Below the pieces are notes generated by a model, which saw only the letters and a program-made list of their open reading frames with translations, was not told the origin of the DNA and did not search any database. Of a stretch of DNA of 64,000 nucleotides, positions 8,792 to 17,154 are shown piece by piece (within the stretch, counting starts at the first letter, position 1; every line of letters starts with the position of its first letter). The translations under genes and the position numbers were made by a program. Source of the stretch: Haliscomenobacter sp. (GTDB lineage Bacteria > Bacteroidota > Bacteroidia > Chitinophagales > Saprospiraceae); the NCBI GenBank assembly GCA_016713275.1, contig JADJPL010000001.1:248001-312000 (forward strand), in the 5' to 3' direction.

Positions 8792-10123
8792 ATGAAGGTC
8801 CTCTCCCCTGGTTTCTTTGTTGTGATCGCGCTACTCCTGACCTGCGATCGCAACGTGTCTTCGTCTATGCAAACGCCTCCGGTGTCGGGAGCTTCCATCC
8901 CTGAAAACATCCGGATCGATTCGGCTGGAGGTATTTCTGCCTATGGGCCCTGCGAGCCCAGTATCGCTATAAATCCCCTCGACCTGCGCCAAGTAGTGGC
9001 TGGGGCTATTCTGGACCGGGTCTACGTTTCCCGGGATAGCGGCCGGACATGGTCCAAAAGCCGGCTTACCTCTCCCTATGGCGTTTTTGGAGACCCGGTT
9101 GTCCTGGCGGATTTTTCCGGCAATTTTTTTTACGCCCACCTTTCTGACCCCACGGGCAAACAATGGGGAGATCCGACGATTCTCGACCGTATTGTAATCC
9201 AGAAATCTTCCGATGGCGGAAACTCCTGGTCGGAGGGGACTTACACGGGACTGGACCATCCCCGCGACCAGGATAAACAGTGGCTGGCTACCAACCCCCA
9301 AACGCATCACGTATATATTTCCTGGACGGAGTTCGACCAAGAGGCCAGCGCCTCCCCGAAGGACAAGTCCCGAATCCTGTTTTCGAAATCTACCAACCAG
9401 GGGGGTTCCTGGTCGGCGCCTGTTCAGATCAACCAGTTGGAAGGCGATTGCCTCGACGACGACAAGACCACCGAAGGCGCCGTGCCTGCTGTGGGGCCAA
9501 ACGGAGAAATTTATGTAGCCTGGGCCTTCGACGGCAAGATTTTTTTAGACCGCTCGCTGGACGGGGGCGCGTCCTGGTTGGAAGAAGATATCCTGGTAGC
9601 GGAACAACCCGGAGGCTGGACGTTTGGCGTGCCAGGGATCAGCCGCTGCAATGGGCTGCCCGTTACGGCTACCGATCCCTCCTCCGGCCCCTACCGGGGG
9701 ACGGTGTACGTCAACTGGAGCGATCAGCGCTTTGGCCCGGAAGACACCGATGTTTGGGTGGCCAGATCGGCAGACCGGGGGAAAACATGGTCCTCCCCGG
9801 TACGGGTAAACGACGACCCTCCCGGCAAGCATCAATTCTTCACCTGGATGGCCGTAGACCCCGTCACGGGGTTTCTTTATGTGGTTTTTTACGACCGCCG
9901 GCATTACGGCGATACCCAGACCGACGTCTTCCTGGCGGTGTCCAAAGACGGGGGAAAGACCTTCCAGAACCGAAAGATCAGCGCCAGCCCTTTTCAACCG
10001 TTGTCCTCTGTTTTCTTTGGCGATTACAACCATATCAGCGTCTACAACGGCGTCGTCCGGCCTATTTGGACCCGGGCAGATGGGACCAGGCTCAGCGTAT
10101 GGACTGCCTTGATTCGGGAGTAA
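8792..10123 (+). CDS. BNR-repeat (sialidase-like propeller) lipoprotein
   Basis: Protein of 443 residues. The N-terminus is a signal peptide ending in a lipobox-like ALLLTC (cysteine 19), so it is probably a lipoprotein exposed outside the inner membrane. At least six Asp-box/BNR motifs are visible: SRDSGRTW, SSDGGNSW, STNQGGSW, SLDGGASW, SADRGKTW and SKDGGKTF, which predict a beta-propeller like that of sialidases. The catalytic arginine triad and Tyr/Glu of true sialidases could not be assigned, so enzyme activity is uncertain. Its ATG directly abuts the infB stop codon, which is unusual and implies cotranscription. A hairpin at 10155-10188 follows. Confidence 0.8.
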   Translation: MKVLSPGFFVVIALLLTCDRNVSSSMQTPPVSGASIPENIRIDSAGGISAYGPCEPSIAINPLDLRQVVAGAILDRVYVSRDSGRTWSKSRLTSPYGVFGDPVVLADFSGNFFYAHLSDPTGKQWGDPTILDRIVIQKSSDGGNSWSEGTYTGLDHPRDQDKQWLATNPQTHHVYISWTEFDQEASASPKDKSRILFSKSTNQGGSWSAPVQINQLEGDCLDDDKTTEGAVPAVGPNGEIYVAWAFDGKIFLDRSLDGGASWLEEDILVAEQPGGWTFGVPGISRCNGLPVTATDPSSGPYRGTVYVNWSDQRFGPEDTDVWVARSADRGKTWSSPVRVNDDPPGKHQFFTWMAVDPVTGFLYVVFYDRRHYGDTQTDVFLAVSKDGGKTFQNRKISASPFQPLSSVFFGDYNHISVYNGVVRPIWTRADGTRLSVWTALIRE

Positions 10124-10154
10124 GGCCAGGCGTTATGAATTCAGGGAAAAAGCA

Positions 10155-10188
10155 AAGCGGGGAACGCCCGCATTGGCATTCCCCGCTT
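10155..10188 (-). terminator. Hairpin terminator after the lytic transglycosylase gene
   Basis: AAGCGGGGAA (10155-10164) pairs with TTCCCCGCTT (10179-10188). Read on the minus strand, the stem is followed by a T-rich GCTTTTTCCC, which fits an intrinsic terminator for the gene ending at 10231. It may also serve the plus-strand gene ending at 10123, though no T-tract follows on that strand. Confidence 0.65.
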
Positions 10189-10230
10189 CCGTAGGAGCTA
10201 GTAAACGTAAACCAATCAATTGCTACCTCA

Positions 10231-11358
10231 TTAAGCGCGGTTAAGTAAAAAGGTTTTTGGCAATAACAGCAACAATTCCTGGCGTACTACAATCTTCGCG
10301 TCGTTGAGTTTGTTCCACTTCATAATGTCGTCTACGCTGGTTTGAAACAACTTGGCTACTTGCTCCAGGTTGTCGCCTTTGGAGACCACATAGGTCGTGC
10401 GGAACGCATTTTTTCCAGCTGCTTTTTCTTCCGTGCTGGACAGGTATTCGCGCAGCGCAAGCGTCGCTTTTTCGTTTGGCAGGATCAGAAAGCGCCCTTC
10501 CTTGCTTTCCGGGATGATGCCTTGTACAAAGGCCGGGTTCAGCCGGGCGAGCAGGGTGAGGTTGGCGCCGGTTACGCGGGAAATCTCGCCAAAAGTAACC
10601 CGACGGTAGATGCGTAGCGTCCGGAGTTCCGGAGTGAAATAACTCATGCTGCTCGGCCGGAGGTTGTGCTGACGGTGGAATTTAGCCACATAAGCCGCCG
10701 CGATAAAAGCCGGCACGTAGCGTTGCGTTTCTTTGGGAAGGTACTCTTTGACCTTCCAGTAGTCTTTGGTTCCTGCCATGCGGATGGCTTCGTCCACTTT
10801 GCCTGCGCCGCTGTTGTAAGCGGCCAGCACCAGGGCCCAATCGCCAAACTTGTTGTGCAGGAACTTCAGCATTTTCATAGCTGCTTCAGTAGATCGGTAG
10901 ATGTCCATCCGCTCGTCGACGCCGCTGCCTACCTGTAGGCCAAAATGACGGGCGGAAACAGTCATCAATTGCCATACGCCGGTTGCGCCGACAGGCGACT
11001 TGATCGTGATCAGGAGGCCTGATTCGATCAACGGTAGGAATTTCAGTTCTTCAGGAAGTCCGTGAGCCCGAAGTTGGTGCTCGAAAATCGGGAAGTACAG
11101 GTTCGTCCGGCCCAGAATAGCTTCGGTTTCCGTTTTCCCCGTGATGACGTATTGCCGGATACGGGTCATCACTTGTTCATTAGATTGAATGGGAACCGGG
11201 AGTTGGAGTTTGACCAGGCGGTCTTTGACTACCTGGGCGTTCCAGTTAGCGGCAGCCTCGGGATTGGAAGCGGCGTTTAACTGGAGGGGTGTGTTTGCGA
11301 TTACTACGATTGCAGCCAAAGCTACAAAGGTAGCAACGCGTGTCCATGGGAAATACAT
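10231..11358 (-). CDS. Lytic murein transglycosylase with SLT and LysM domains
   Basis: Protein of 375 residues; MltD-like layout. A signal peptide (about 1-29) is followed by a lysozyme-like SLT domain (about 85-235) and a C-terminal LysM domain (about 327-372, YVVSKGDNLEQVAKLF). The catalytic glutamate is E112 in LIESGL; GATGVWQLM and AAYNSGAGKV are the other SLT signatures. It would cleave peptidoglycan glycan strands in the periplasm. The gene is preceded by a -7 box (TAAATTTG) only a few bases from the ATG and by a long AT-rich gap, and ends before a hairpin terminator. Confidence 0.92.
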   Translation of the reverse strand: MYFPWTRVATFVALAAIVVIANTPLQLNAASNPEAAANWNAQVVKDRLVKLQLPVPIQSNEQVMTRIRQYVITGKTETEAILGRTNLYFPIFEHQLRAHGLPEELKFLPLIESGLLITIKSPVGATGVWQLMTVSARHFGLQVGSGVDERMDIYRSTEAAMKMLKFLHNKFGDWALVLAAYNSGAGKVDEAIRMAGTKDYWKVKEYLPKETQRYVPAFIAAAYVAKFHRQHNLRPSSMSYFTPELRTLRIYRRVTFGEISRVTGANLTLLARLNPAFVQGIIPESKEGRFLILPNEKATLALREYLSSTEEKAAGKNAFRTTYVVSKGDNLEQVAKLFQTSVDDIMKWNKLNDAKIVVRQELLLLLPKTFLLNRA

Positions 11359-11363
11359 TATAA

Positions 11364-11371
11364 CAAATTTA
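11364..11371 (-). promoter_or_regulatory. Putative -7 box of the lytic transglycosylase gene
   Basis: TAAATTTG on the minus strand matches TANNTTTG and lies 5 bases upstream of the ATG, implying an almost leaderless mRNA if used. No -33 element was identified. Confidence 0.3.
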
Positions 11372-12000
11372 GTGAACGAATACCGACTGCCTTGAATTAC
11401 CGGGCCCGTCGGTCTTTAACTGGGTTTGTTTATATTGAATTGGATATGTCCTAACTATTTAAAAAACAAAACCTTGCGAATTAACGCTCCTGCAAAGCTA
11501 TGGCCTTTTAGCATTCGAAGCAATGTTTTTGCTTTTTCAACCCTTTTATGACGCAAAAGGAACGTTTAGGCCACTCCATAAATTATTTTGCTTTTATTGA
11601 TACAAAACTTTCTTTTGATGATTTTTGTTAAAAAGCCAAATAAATTCAACGTTTTTGCTTAATGACAGAACAATTTAAAAGGACTGATTTAAACAATAAA
11701 TTAATATTTTTGTGACAATATTATGACAATAAATGGTTTTTGTGCAATTTTTTAGCATTATAATTGCGTAAAAAGTCGCTTTTATCTATCTTTTGTTTTA
11801 AAACGAGCTATATATATACGTGTTTCAGCGGGTTCAACCCGTTCCGGGGGCTGGCGTTTTTTTACTGTAAGGTATCTATAGTTTTGAGACTACTTCTTTT
11901 ATATGGAGGAGCCAAAACACCCCAACCCAAATGCGTTTTTTTTGTTTCCAAAGACAAGCCGGATTATCTCGTGCGGGTAAAGGCCCATTTTTGAAAAGCT
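11372..12000. other. AT-rich intergenic region without a supported gene
   Basis: About 630 bases between divergently oriented genes. It is far richer in A and T than its surroundings, especially 11440-11810, with A/T tracts and a near-repeat TGTGACAAT/TATGACAAT at about 11710-11730. An open frame at 11764-11994 has no family features and poor composition. The region probably holds promoters for both neighbours; no RNA gene was recognised. Confidence 0.5.
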
Positions 12001-12249
12001 ATGAAAACTTCCTTTCGAATACTTGCCTTTGGAATGGCCAGAGATATCCTTGGGCGCCCGGTAATGGAACTGGAATGGAACAGCCCCCTCACGGTGGGCG
12101 AGCTGCGCGAAGAACTGATCCGTCAGTATCCGGAGCTGGCACGGCTCAAATCGCTGGCCGTAGCCGTCAATTCCGAATACGCGCAAGATGCGAACCTCCT
12201 TACAGCAGGCGACGAGATTGCGTTGATCCCCCCAGTCAGCGGAGGGTGA
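12001..12249 (+). CDS. moaD: MoaD/ThiS-family sulfur carrier protein
   Basis: Protein of 82 residues with a ubiquitin-like beta-grasp pattern: FRILAFGMARDILG at the start, TVGELREELIRQYPEL in the helix, and a C-terminal ALIPPVSGG ending in the di-glycine that is adenylated and thiocarboxylated. The length and the PPVSGG end are typical of MoaD, the small subunit of molybdopterin synthase. No moaE, moaA, moaC or moeB gene is nearby, so the assignment to molybdopterin synthesis rests on the family only. It is followed 15 bases later by a secreted protein gene. Confidence 0.8.
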   Translation: MKTSFRILAFGMARDILGRPVMELEWNSPLTVGELREELIRQYPELARLKSLAVAVNSEYAQDANLLTAGDEIALIPPVSGG

Positions 12250-12264
12250 TTCGTCTTTTTTGAG

Positions 12265-13068
12265 GTGGCTCCCAATTTTGGCTTGGCAACAGGCGTTTTT
12301 ATTCAAAATCCTATCCATTTGAACACATCAATTCTTTTTTTCAAGGCCTGGAGTGTTTTTCTCCTGGTAGTTGGGTTACACACGGGGCTGAGCGGCCAAA
12401 AAAAACCTTGCGAGATCCCCGCCAACCCTTTGGGGAAAAAGCCCCAGGTGGACATTAAGAAGTATCCCGATAAAGCGGTTATCCGGATCAATGCCTTTCC
12501 TCCGGTGGAGTATTTTTTTGCTCCGGAGGAAAAAGAAGACTTCCCGGGTAGCGTTTACGACGCCACGTTTTCGGATATTCAAATGGTTAAAGTGGGCGAA
12601 CCCTGCGAATTGGCTATTATCGGCATGACGATCCAGAACATGAAGAAAGCCTCCAAGGTCTACCACTACCGGGTTGAGCCGCCGGTTTCTGCTTCTACCG
12701 AGGAGGTGACTGAAAACCTTAAGAAAAATATCGACCGGGAGGTGGAAATTTCGGGCGCTCTGGAAGTGAAATCCAAAAAAATACGGATCATCGTTTGGGA
12801 TAACCAGAGCGTCGACGGCGACAGCCTGTCTATCTTCCTGAACGGCGTTCCGGTGGTAGAGCATTATGCCCTCGTCAAACAACCCCGCGCGTTTGAAGCG
12901 ACCCTGAGCGACGGGGTCAATGTAGTCACCCTTTTTGCCCACAACCTGGGCAAATTCCCGCCAAACACGGCAGCGATTACCATCGACGATGGGAAGGCCA
13001 AACAAACCCGCATCCTTTCTTCTACCCTCCAGAAATGCGAGGCGATAGAACTGGTGCTTAAAGAATAG
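12265..13068 (+). CDS. Secreted protein of unknown function
   Basis: Up to 267 residues from a GTG at 12265; a TTG at 12319 may be the true start because it places the hydrophobic signal segment (ILFFKAWSVFLLVVGL) right at the N-terminus. The mature part has a C-terminal region (VWDNQSVDGDSLSIFLNG, VVTLFAHNLGKFPPN) that I recall from several secreted Bacteroidota proteins, sometimes beside OmpA domains, but without a known role. It probably forms a beta-sandwich. It follows the MoaD gene by 15 bases and is convergent with the CPBP gene. Confidence 0.65.
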   Translation: MAPNFGLATGVFIQNPIHLNTSILFFKAWSVFLLVVGLHTGLSGQKKPCEIPANPLGKKPQVDIKKYPDKAVIRINAFPPVEYFFAPEEKEDFPGSVYDATFSDIQMVKVGEPCELAIIGMTIQNMKKASKVYHYRVEPPVSASTEEVTENLKKNIDREVEISGALEVKSKKIRIIVWDNQSVDGDSLSIFLNGVPVVEHYALVKQPRAFEATLSDGVNVVTLFAHNLGKFPPNTAAITIDDGKAKQTRILSSTLQKCEAIELVLKE

Positions 13069-13076
13069 CGAAGCCT

Positions 13077-13805
13077 TTAGGGGCGCCCCGCCAGTAACGC
13101 CATGGACCCGATAATCAGCACGTCCTGGACGAAATGGATGAACCAGGCCCAGAACATCCCCTTGGTCTCGACTACCGATTTCGCTAACACATAGCCTAGT
13201 ACGCCGGCCATCAGCACGCCCAATATTCCATTGGGCATCCCAGCATAGTGCGGAAGGCCAAATAATACCGCCGAAATAAGATATATAGCTTGGGCGGACA
13301 TTCGGCCAGTCAACAGAACGATCAGGTTAAACCGAAAAATGACCTCCTCCGTCAAGGCGTTCATTGCAGCAAATAGCAAAATCCAGGGCAGCCAAGCCAA
13401 CAAGCGGCTCCAGGCAGAGGGGGCCTGCCCGAGTTGCAAGCCCATAAAGATCCCCGTTACTACGCTGATGATGACCAGCATGGACCATCCCACGGATCTC
13501 CAGCGCTCCCCTTCTTTTATTCCGAGCCATGCCAGCCGGCCGGCCGGAGCCCCTGGGTCGCCTGCACGGAAGAATTCCTTAAAGGTGTCTGGCCGGAGCG
13601 CATAAGCCAAGACCAAAACCACCAGGATCAGAACAAAAGCCCCAATCTGGTAAACCGCGTGCTGGTCCAGATACAGGTTTTCCTGGATGAATCCGGGCAG
13701 ATGGGCTTTTGCATACGTTCCAAGCCAAAGCAGCACGCCGGTATAGATCAGCGTAAGCCCGACAGGGAGTAGCATAGAAAAAGCGGAGCGAACGGAGTTT
13801 TTCAT
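13077..13805 (-). CDS. CPBP-family intramembrane metalloprotease
   Basis: Protein of 242 residues with about seven hydrophobic segments. The three CPBP (Abi/CAAX-protease-like) motifs are present: EEVIFR (E153, E154, R158), FGLPHY with H186, and HFVQD (H224, D228). Family members cleave prenylated or membrane substrates, and some act in bacteriocin self-immunity; no substrate can be named here. A -7 box (TATTTTTG) lies 21 bases upstream of the ATG. It is convergent with the secreted protein gene, 8 bases away. Confidence 0.88.
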   Translation of the reverse strand: MKNSVRSAFSMLLPVGLTLIYTGVLLWLGTYAKAHLPGFIQENLYLDQHAVYQIGAFVLILVVLVLAYALRPDTFKEFFRAGDPGAPAGRLAWLGIKEGERWRSVGWSMLVIISVVTGIFMGLQLGQAPSAWSRLLAWLPWILLFAAMNALTEEVIFRFNLIVLLTGRMSAQAIYLISAVLFGLPHYAGMPNGILGVLMAGVLGYVLAKSVVETKGMFWAWFIHFVQDVLIIGSMALLAGRP

Positions 13806-13826
13806 TGTTGATGTCGTAATTCATCA

Positions 13827-13834
13827 CAAAAATA
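13827..13834 (-). promoter_or_regulatory. Putative -7 box of the CPBP protease gene
   Basis: TATTTTTG on the minus strand matches TANNTTTG, 21 bases upstream of the ATG at 13803-13805. Confidence 0.35.
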
Positions 13835-13889
13835 GCGCGTTATACCCACGGAACCACTTGATCTATGGTAAGAAATCGGCTCCCAAGGA

Positions 13890-14471
13890 TCAGTTTCCGG
13901 ATACTTTTTTTCGTATCCGGCTCAAACTCTCCGGGGTGACCCCCAGTAAAGAAGCCAGGTGTATTTGCGCCGTCCGGCTCACCCATTCCGGGTGTTCGTC
14001 CAGCATCTTTCTATACCGCTGCTCCGCCGTGAGGGAAAGCAGTTCGACTTGTTGCTGCTGTTTGTGAATAAACAGGCTTTCTGCTACGATGACCCGGATC
14101 TTTTCTCCAAGAGGGGTAGTATATAACTCCATCAGGTGGTCTCTGGAAAGGGTTGCCACCCGGAGGGGTTCCAGGGATTTCGTATAGAGCTGGGTCGGCT
14201 GTCTCGTCAGGAGCGAAAGGTAATCTACCAGAAATTCTCCTTCAAAGCATAAATCTATGCAAATGTCCTGATGGGCGGTTTCCAGAAAAACCCCTGCGGA
14301 GCCCTCCAGAATAAAATGCAGAAAACGCTCGGGAGCCCCTTCTTTTTTAAGGATCTGGTTTTTTTCATATGCCTGAACGACAGCGCGTTCGGCAAAGGAC
14401 GCCCACCCTTCTTCGGGGATCTCCGGGGCGGATAAGTGGAAAGCGCGGCGAAGCTGAGATTCCAGATGCAT
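13890..14471 (-). CDS. Crp/Fnr-family transcriptional regulator
   Basis: About 193 residues from the ATG at 14469-14471; a longer frame to 14555 begins with an unrelated segment and is not preferred. Residues about 20-115 form a cyclic-nucleotide-binding-like beta-barrel (KKEGAPERFLHFILEGSAGV), and the C-terminal part a helix-turn-helix (AQIHLASLLGVTPESLSRIRKKV). It lacks the cysteine cluster of Fnr. This small Crp-like type is common in Bacteroidota. It is transcribed away from the DUF2202 gene; shared control of the two is possible but not shown. Confidence 0.85.
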   Translation of the reverse strand: MHLESQLRRAFHLSAPEIPEEGWASFAERAVVQAYEKNQILKKEGAPERFLHFILEGSAGVFLETAHQDICIDLCFEGEFLVDYLSLLTRQPTQLYTKSLEPLRVATLSRDHLMELYTTPLGEKIRVIVAESLFIHKQQQQVELLSLTAEQRYRKMLDEHPEWVSRTAQIHLASLLGVTPESLSRIRKKVSGN

Positions 14472-14641
14472 AGGTTTATGCCGTTTTGCCTGAATGTTTC
14501 CTTGCGGGCATTGGAGCCGAAAAGTAAAAAAACCACCAGGATAAAAAAAAAGCAAAAGAAATGGAAGAAACTATTTCCTTCTGCGTAGTAAGGGTCAAAA
14601 GAAAGAAATCATTTTTTCATCCTATTTAATCCTTTATTACT

Positions 14642-15559
14642 ATGAAAACGAATTTCTTGAGATTGGCCGGATTATTCTCCCTTATGTTTGGATCGGTCAT
14701 GCTTTTTACCCAGTGCAATACCGATGTGAATGGATTGGGGCCGGAGGATTTCCAGGGAAACCTTCAGTGGGGCAACGGACGGGGAAGGGGCGCCCAAAGT
14801 GGCGGGCAAGGCGGCGCATCCGCTAAACAGGGAGAAAAAGGGCTACCAAAAGAAGAGGTTTGCACTTGCCTGGCAACCAATTTCCCAATGGAAGCCTTAT
14901 CTGATGCGGAGAAAGAAAGCCTGGTGTTCATGGCAGAAGAAGAAAAGCTGGCACGGGACGTTTATTTAGGGCTATACGCCAAGTGGCAAAGCCCGGTATT
15001 TAGTAATATTGCCAGTTCGGAACAACGCCATATGGATGCCATTAGCTGCCTCCTGACCAAGTACACCCTGAAGGACCCGGTGGGCGACAATGCCGCTGGA
15101 GTATTTGCCAACGAGGCGTTGCAGAGCCTTTACGCGAAACTCCTTGCCGAGGGGTCGGCATCCCTGGAGGCTGCTTTCAAGGTGGGCGCTACCATTGAAG
15201 ACCTCGACATCTCCGATTTGCTCAAGGCGACTGAAATGGCGGATAACCAGGATGTAAAAGCGGTGTATGCCGAATTGACCAAAGGATCGCGGAACCACCT
15301 TCGCTCCTTTACCAAAAACCTCGCCAATCTGGAAGCCAGCTATGTGCCACAATATATCAGTAAAGAACTGTTTGACGGCATTCTGAGCCAGGATCAGGAA
15401 CGCGGCGGATCGATTTGCGGGGTTTGCCCAAACAACCAGGCAGGAAATGGGTCCCAGGGCGCCAATTGCAACGGCGCTGGCCAGGGAAATAACGGGAAAG
15501 GCGCCAATGGCACTGGATCGGGCCAAGGGAACAACGGAAAAGGGCGCGGAAGAGGATAG
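14642..15559 (+). CDS. DUF2202 ferritin-like lipoprotein
   Basis: Protein of 305 residues. The signal peptide ends in a lipobox LFTQC (cysteine near residue 25), so it is likely lipid-anchored. Residues about 80-255 match DUF2202, a ferritin-like four-helix family: FMAEEEKLARDVYLGLY, SSEQRHMDAISCLL, LYAKLLAEGSASLEAAF and YAELTKGSRNHLRSF carry the paired Glu/His metal-ligand pattern. The rest, at both ends, is Gly/Asn/Lys-rich low complexity (QGNNGKG repeats). The function of the family is unknown; metal binding is inferred. A strong terminator follows, then an ECF sigma factor gene. Confidence 0.88.
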   Translation: MKTNFLRLAGLFSLMFGSVMLFTQCNTDVNGLGPEDFQGNLQWGNGRGRGAQSGGQGGASAKQGEKGLPKEEVCTCLATNFPMEALSDAEKESLVFMAEEEKLARDVYLGLYAKWQSPVFSNIASSEQRHMDAISCLLTKYTLKDPVGDNAAGVFANEALQSLYAKLLAEGSASLEAAFKVGATIEDLDISDLLKATEMADNQDVKAVYAELTKGSRNHLRSFTKNLANLEASYVPQYISKELFDGILSQDQERGGSICGVCPNNQAGNGSQGANCNGAGQGNNGKGANGTGSGQGNNGKGRGRG

Positions 15560-15603
15560 ACAGGAGGAGTTTAGCAGCGCCGCTTCACCAAGCGAAACGC
15601 CAA

Positions 15604-15650
15604 AGGGCTTCAGAACGTGCCGGAGGGCTATTCTGAAGCCCTCTTTTATT
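15604..15650 (+). terminator. Intrinsic terminator after the DUF2202 gene
   Basis: AGGGCTTCAGAA (15604-15615) pairs perfectly with TTCTGAAGCCCT (15631-15642), followed by CTTTTATT. A 12-bp stem with a 15-base loop and T-rich tail, 45 bases after the DUF2202 stop, separating it from the sigma factor gene. Confidence 0.85.
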
Positions 15651-15676
15651 ACCTTTATTCAAGAATCGAAAAACTC

Positions 15677-16267
15677 ATGCTCATTCCAAAATCTATCTGC
15701 AAGGGGTTGAGCGATGCGGAAATCCTCCGGAAATCGATCGAAGAAGTCGATTACTTTTCTTGCCTTTACGACCGGTATGAGGAAAAACTGCTCCGGTACA
15801 TCCACCGCATTGCCCGGATTTCGGAAACGGAAGCAGAGGACCTTCTTCAGGACGCCTTCGTGAAGATCTGGAAAAATCTGCACGCTATTGATCCGGAGTT
15901 GAAGCTGTCGAGCTGGGTTTATCGCGTAGTGCACAATGAAACCGTTTCCTGGATGCGCCGGAAAACGTCTAATGGGAAAGACCGGAACGTTCCCTGGAAT
16001 GAATCCTTTGATACGGCTGTTGAATCCAGCCTGCCTGGCGAAGGAGAAGAAACCCAGGGCCAGGAAGGCCAGATCCGGTTTTTGCTGGAGCAGCTTCCCC
16101 TGGTTTCCCGCGAGGTGCTGGCGCTGAAGTTTTTCGATGAAATGAGTTACGCAGAAATTTCGGATGTGTTAAAAATCCCGGAGGGAACGGTTGCTACCCG
16201 GATCAACCGGGCAAAAAAGGCATTTGCGGAACTGGCGGCAAAAAACAAACTCTCTTTCGAATTTTAA
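15677..16267 (+). CDS. ECF-type RNA polymerase sigma factor
   Basis: 196 residues from the ATG at 15677; a longer frame from 15617 runs into the terminator and is rejected. Sigma region 2 is visible (LYDRYEEKLLRYIHRIAR, EAEDLLQDAFVKIWKNL) and region 4 near the C-terminus (LPLVSREVLALKFFDEM, SYAEISDVLKIPEGTVATRI). It is followed 10 bases later by a membrane protein gene that may be its anti-sigma partner. The regulon is unknown; the DUF2202 gene just upstream is a candidate target by position only. Confidence 0.92.
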   Translation: MLIPKSICKGLSDAEILRKSIEEVDYFSCLYDRYEEKLLRYIHRIARISETEAEDLLQDAFVKIWKNLHAIDPELKLSSWVYRVVHNETVSWMRRKTSNGKDRNVPWNESFDTAVESSLPGEGEETQGQEGQIRFLLEQLPLVSREVLALKFFDEMSYAEISDVLKIPEGTVATRINRAKKAFAELAAKNKLSFEF

Positions 16268-16277
16268 ACTTGCGATC

Positions 16278-17039
16278 ATGGAAGGTTCGGAAAAACTACT
16301 GGCTAAAATAAAAGGGCAACAGATCAAGCCTAAGCCAAAGGGACTATTTTGGGCGCAGCGAAGCCTCGCAGGAGCAGGATTCGCACTTGCGGCGCTTTTG
16401 GGCGCTTTGGCATTCTCTATTCTTCTGTTTGCCATTCAGCAAACCGATTTTAACGTGCTAAGCCATTTAGGGCATTCGCGCCTGGAGCTTTTCCTTGGGC
16501 TGCTGCCTTTTTTCTGGATTGGCTTGCTGATCCTGGCTTTGCTCACGGGAATGTACGGCATTCGCCACTCGGCCAGAGGGTATAAGTTCACACTGGCCCG
16601 GCAAATGGGGTACAGTGCGGCACTAAGCATTTTATTGGGCGCTTTGTTCTTTATTACCGGGGGCGCCTCTTATCTGGAAAAAGCGTTTGCTATTCAGGTG
16701 AGTCTTTACGAAAGTATCCAGGAAAAAAAGATCAAACTCTGGATGATGCCGGAACAAGGCCAACTGGCCGGGCAAATTGTGGAGGTTTCTGCGTCCACCC
16801 TTCAATTGGTGGATTTTTCTGGCAAAAGGTGGACCATTGACTACGACAGCGCGTTCGTCCCTCCAATGGTGCTGCTCGAACCGGGAGAGGAAATTAAACT
16901 CATGGGTAACATGGAGGGAAATTCCCTTTTTCTGGCCGACGATATCCGGCCTTGGCAGGGCCCTGGAAGCCGCAACGGAACGCGTGGAGGAGGCCCTCCC
17001 TGGGAAAACAACCAAAAAAAAGGGAAAAAAGGCTACTAA
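16278..17039 (+). CDS. Membrane protein, candidate anti-sigma partner
   Basis: 253 residues from the ATG at 16278, 10 bases after the sigma factor stop. A short cytoplasmic N-terminus (about 1-28) is followed by three hydrophobic segments (about 29-55, 72-95, 115-135), then an outer domain of about 110 residues with a beta-rich part (GQIVEVSASTLQLVDFSGKRW) and a Gly/Pro/Lys-rich tail. No known anti-sigma domain was recognised, but the gene order ECF sigma then membrane protein is the usual one for a sigma/anti-sigma pair. That role is inferred from position. Confidence 0.65.
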   Translation: MEGSEKLLAKIKGQQIKPKPKGLFWAQRSLAGAGFALAALLGALAFSILLFAIQQTDFNVLSHLGHSRLELFLGLLPFFWIGLLILALLTGMYGIRHSARGYKFTLARQMGYSAALSILLGALFFITGGASYLEKAFAIQVSLYESIQEKKIKLWMMPEQGQLAGQIVEVSASTLQLVDFSGKRWTIDYDSAFVPPMVLLEPGEEIKLMGNMEGNSLFLADDIRPWQGPGSRNGTRGGGPPWENNQKKGKKGY

Positions 17040-17154
17040 ATCTTTGGCCTTATCCCTGCAGAAATCGCCTTTTTTTCTTGGAGCAAGCGGTTGCCCTTCC
17101 GATATTGTAAAGTCGGAGCGCATCCGTTTTTTTTATCCTATAACCTGAACCAAT

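Noticed and set aside
11764..11994. A 76-codon frame in the AT-rich gap
   Set aside because: Its composition is intergenic, it has no family features, and it ends in the leader of the moaD gene.
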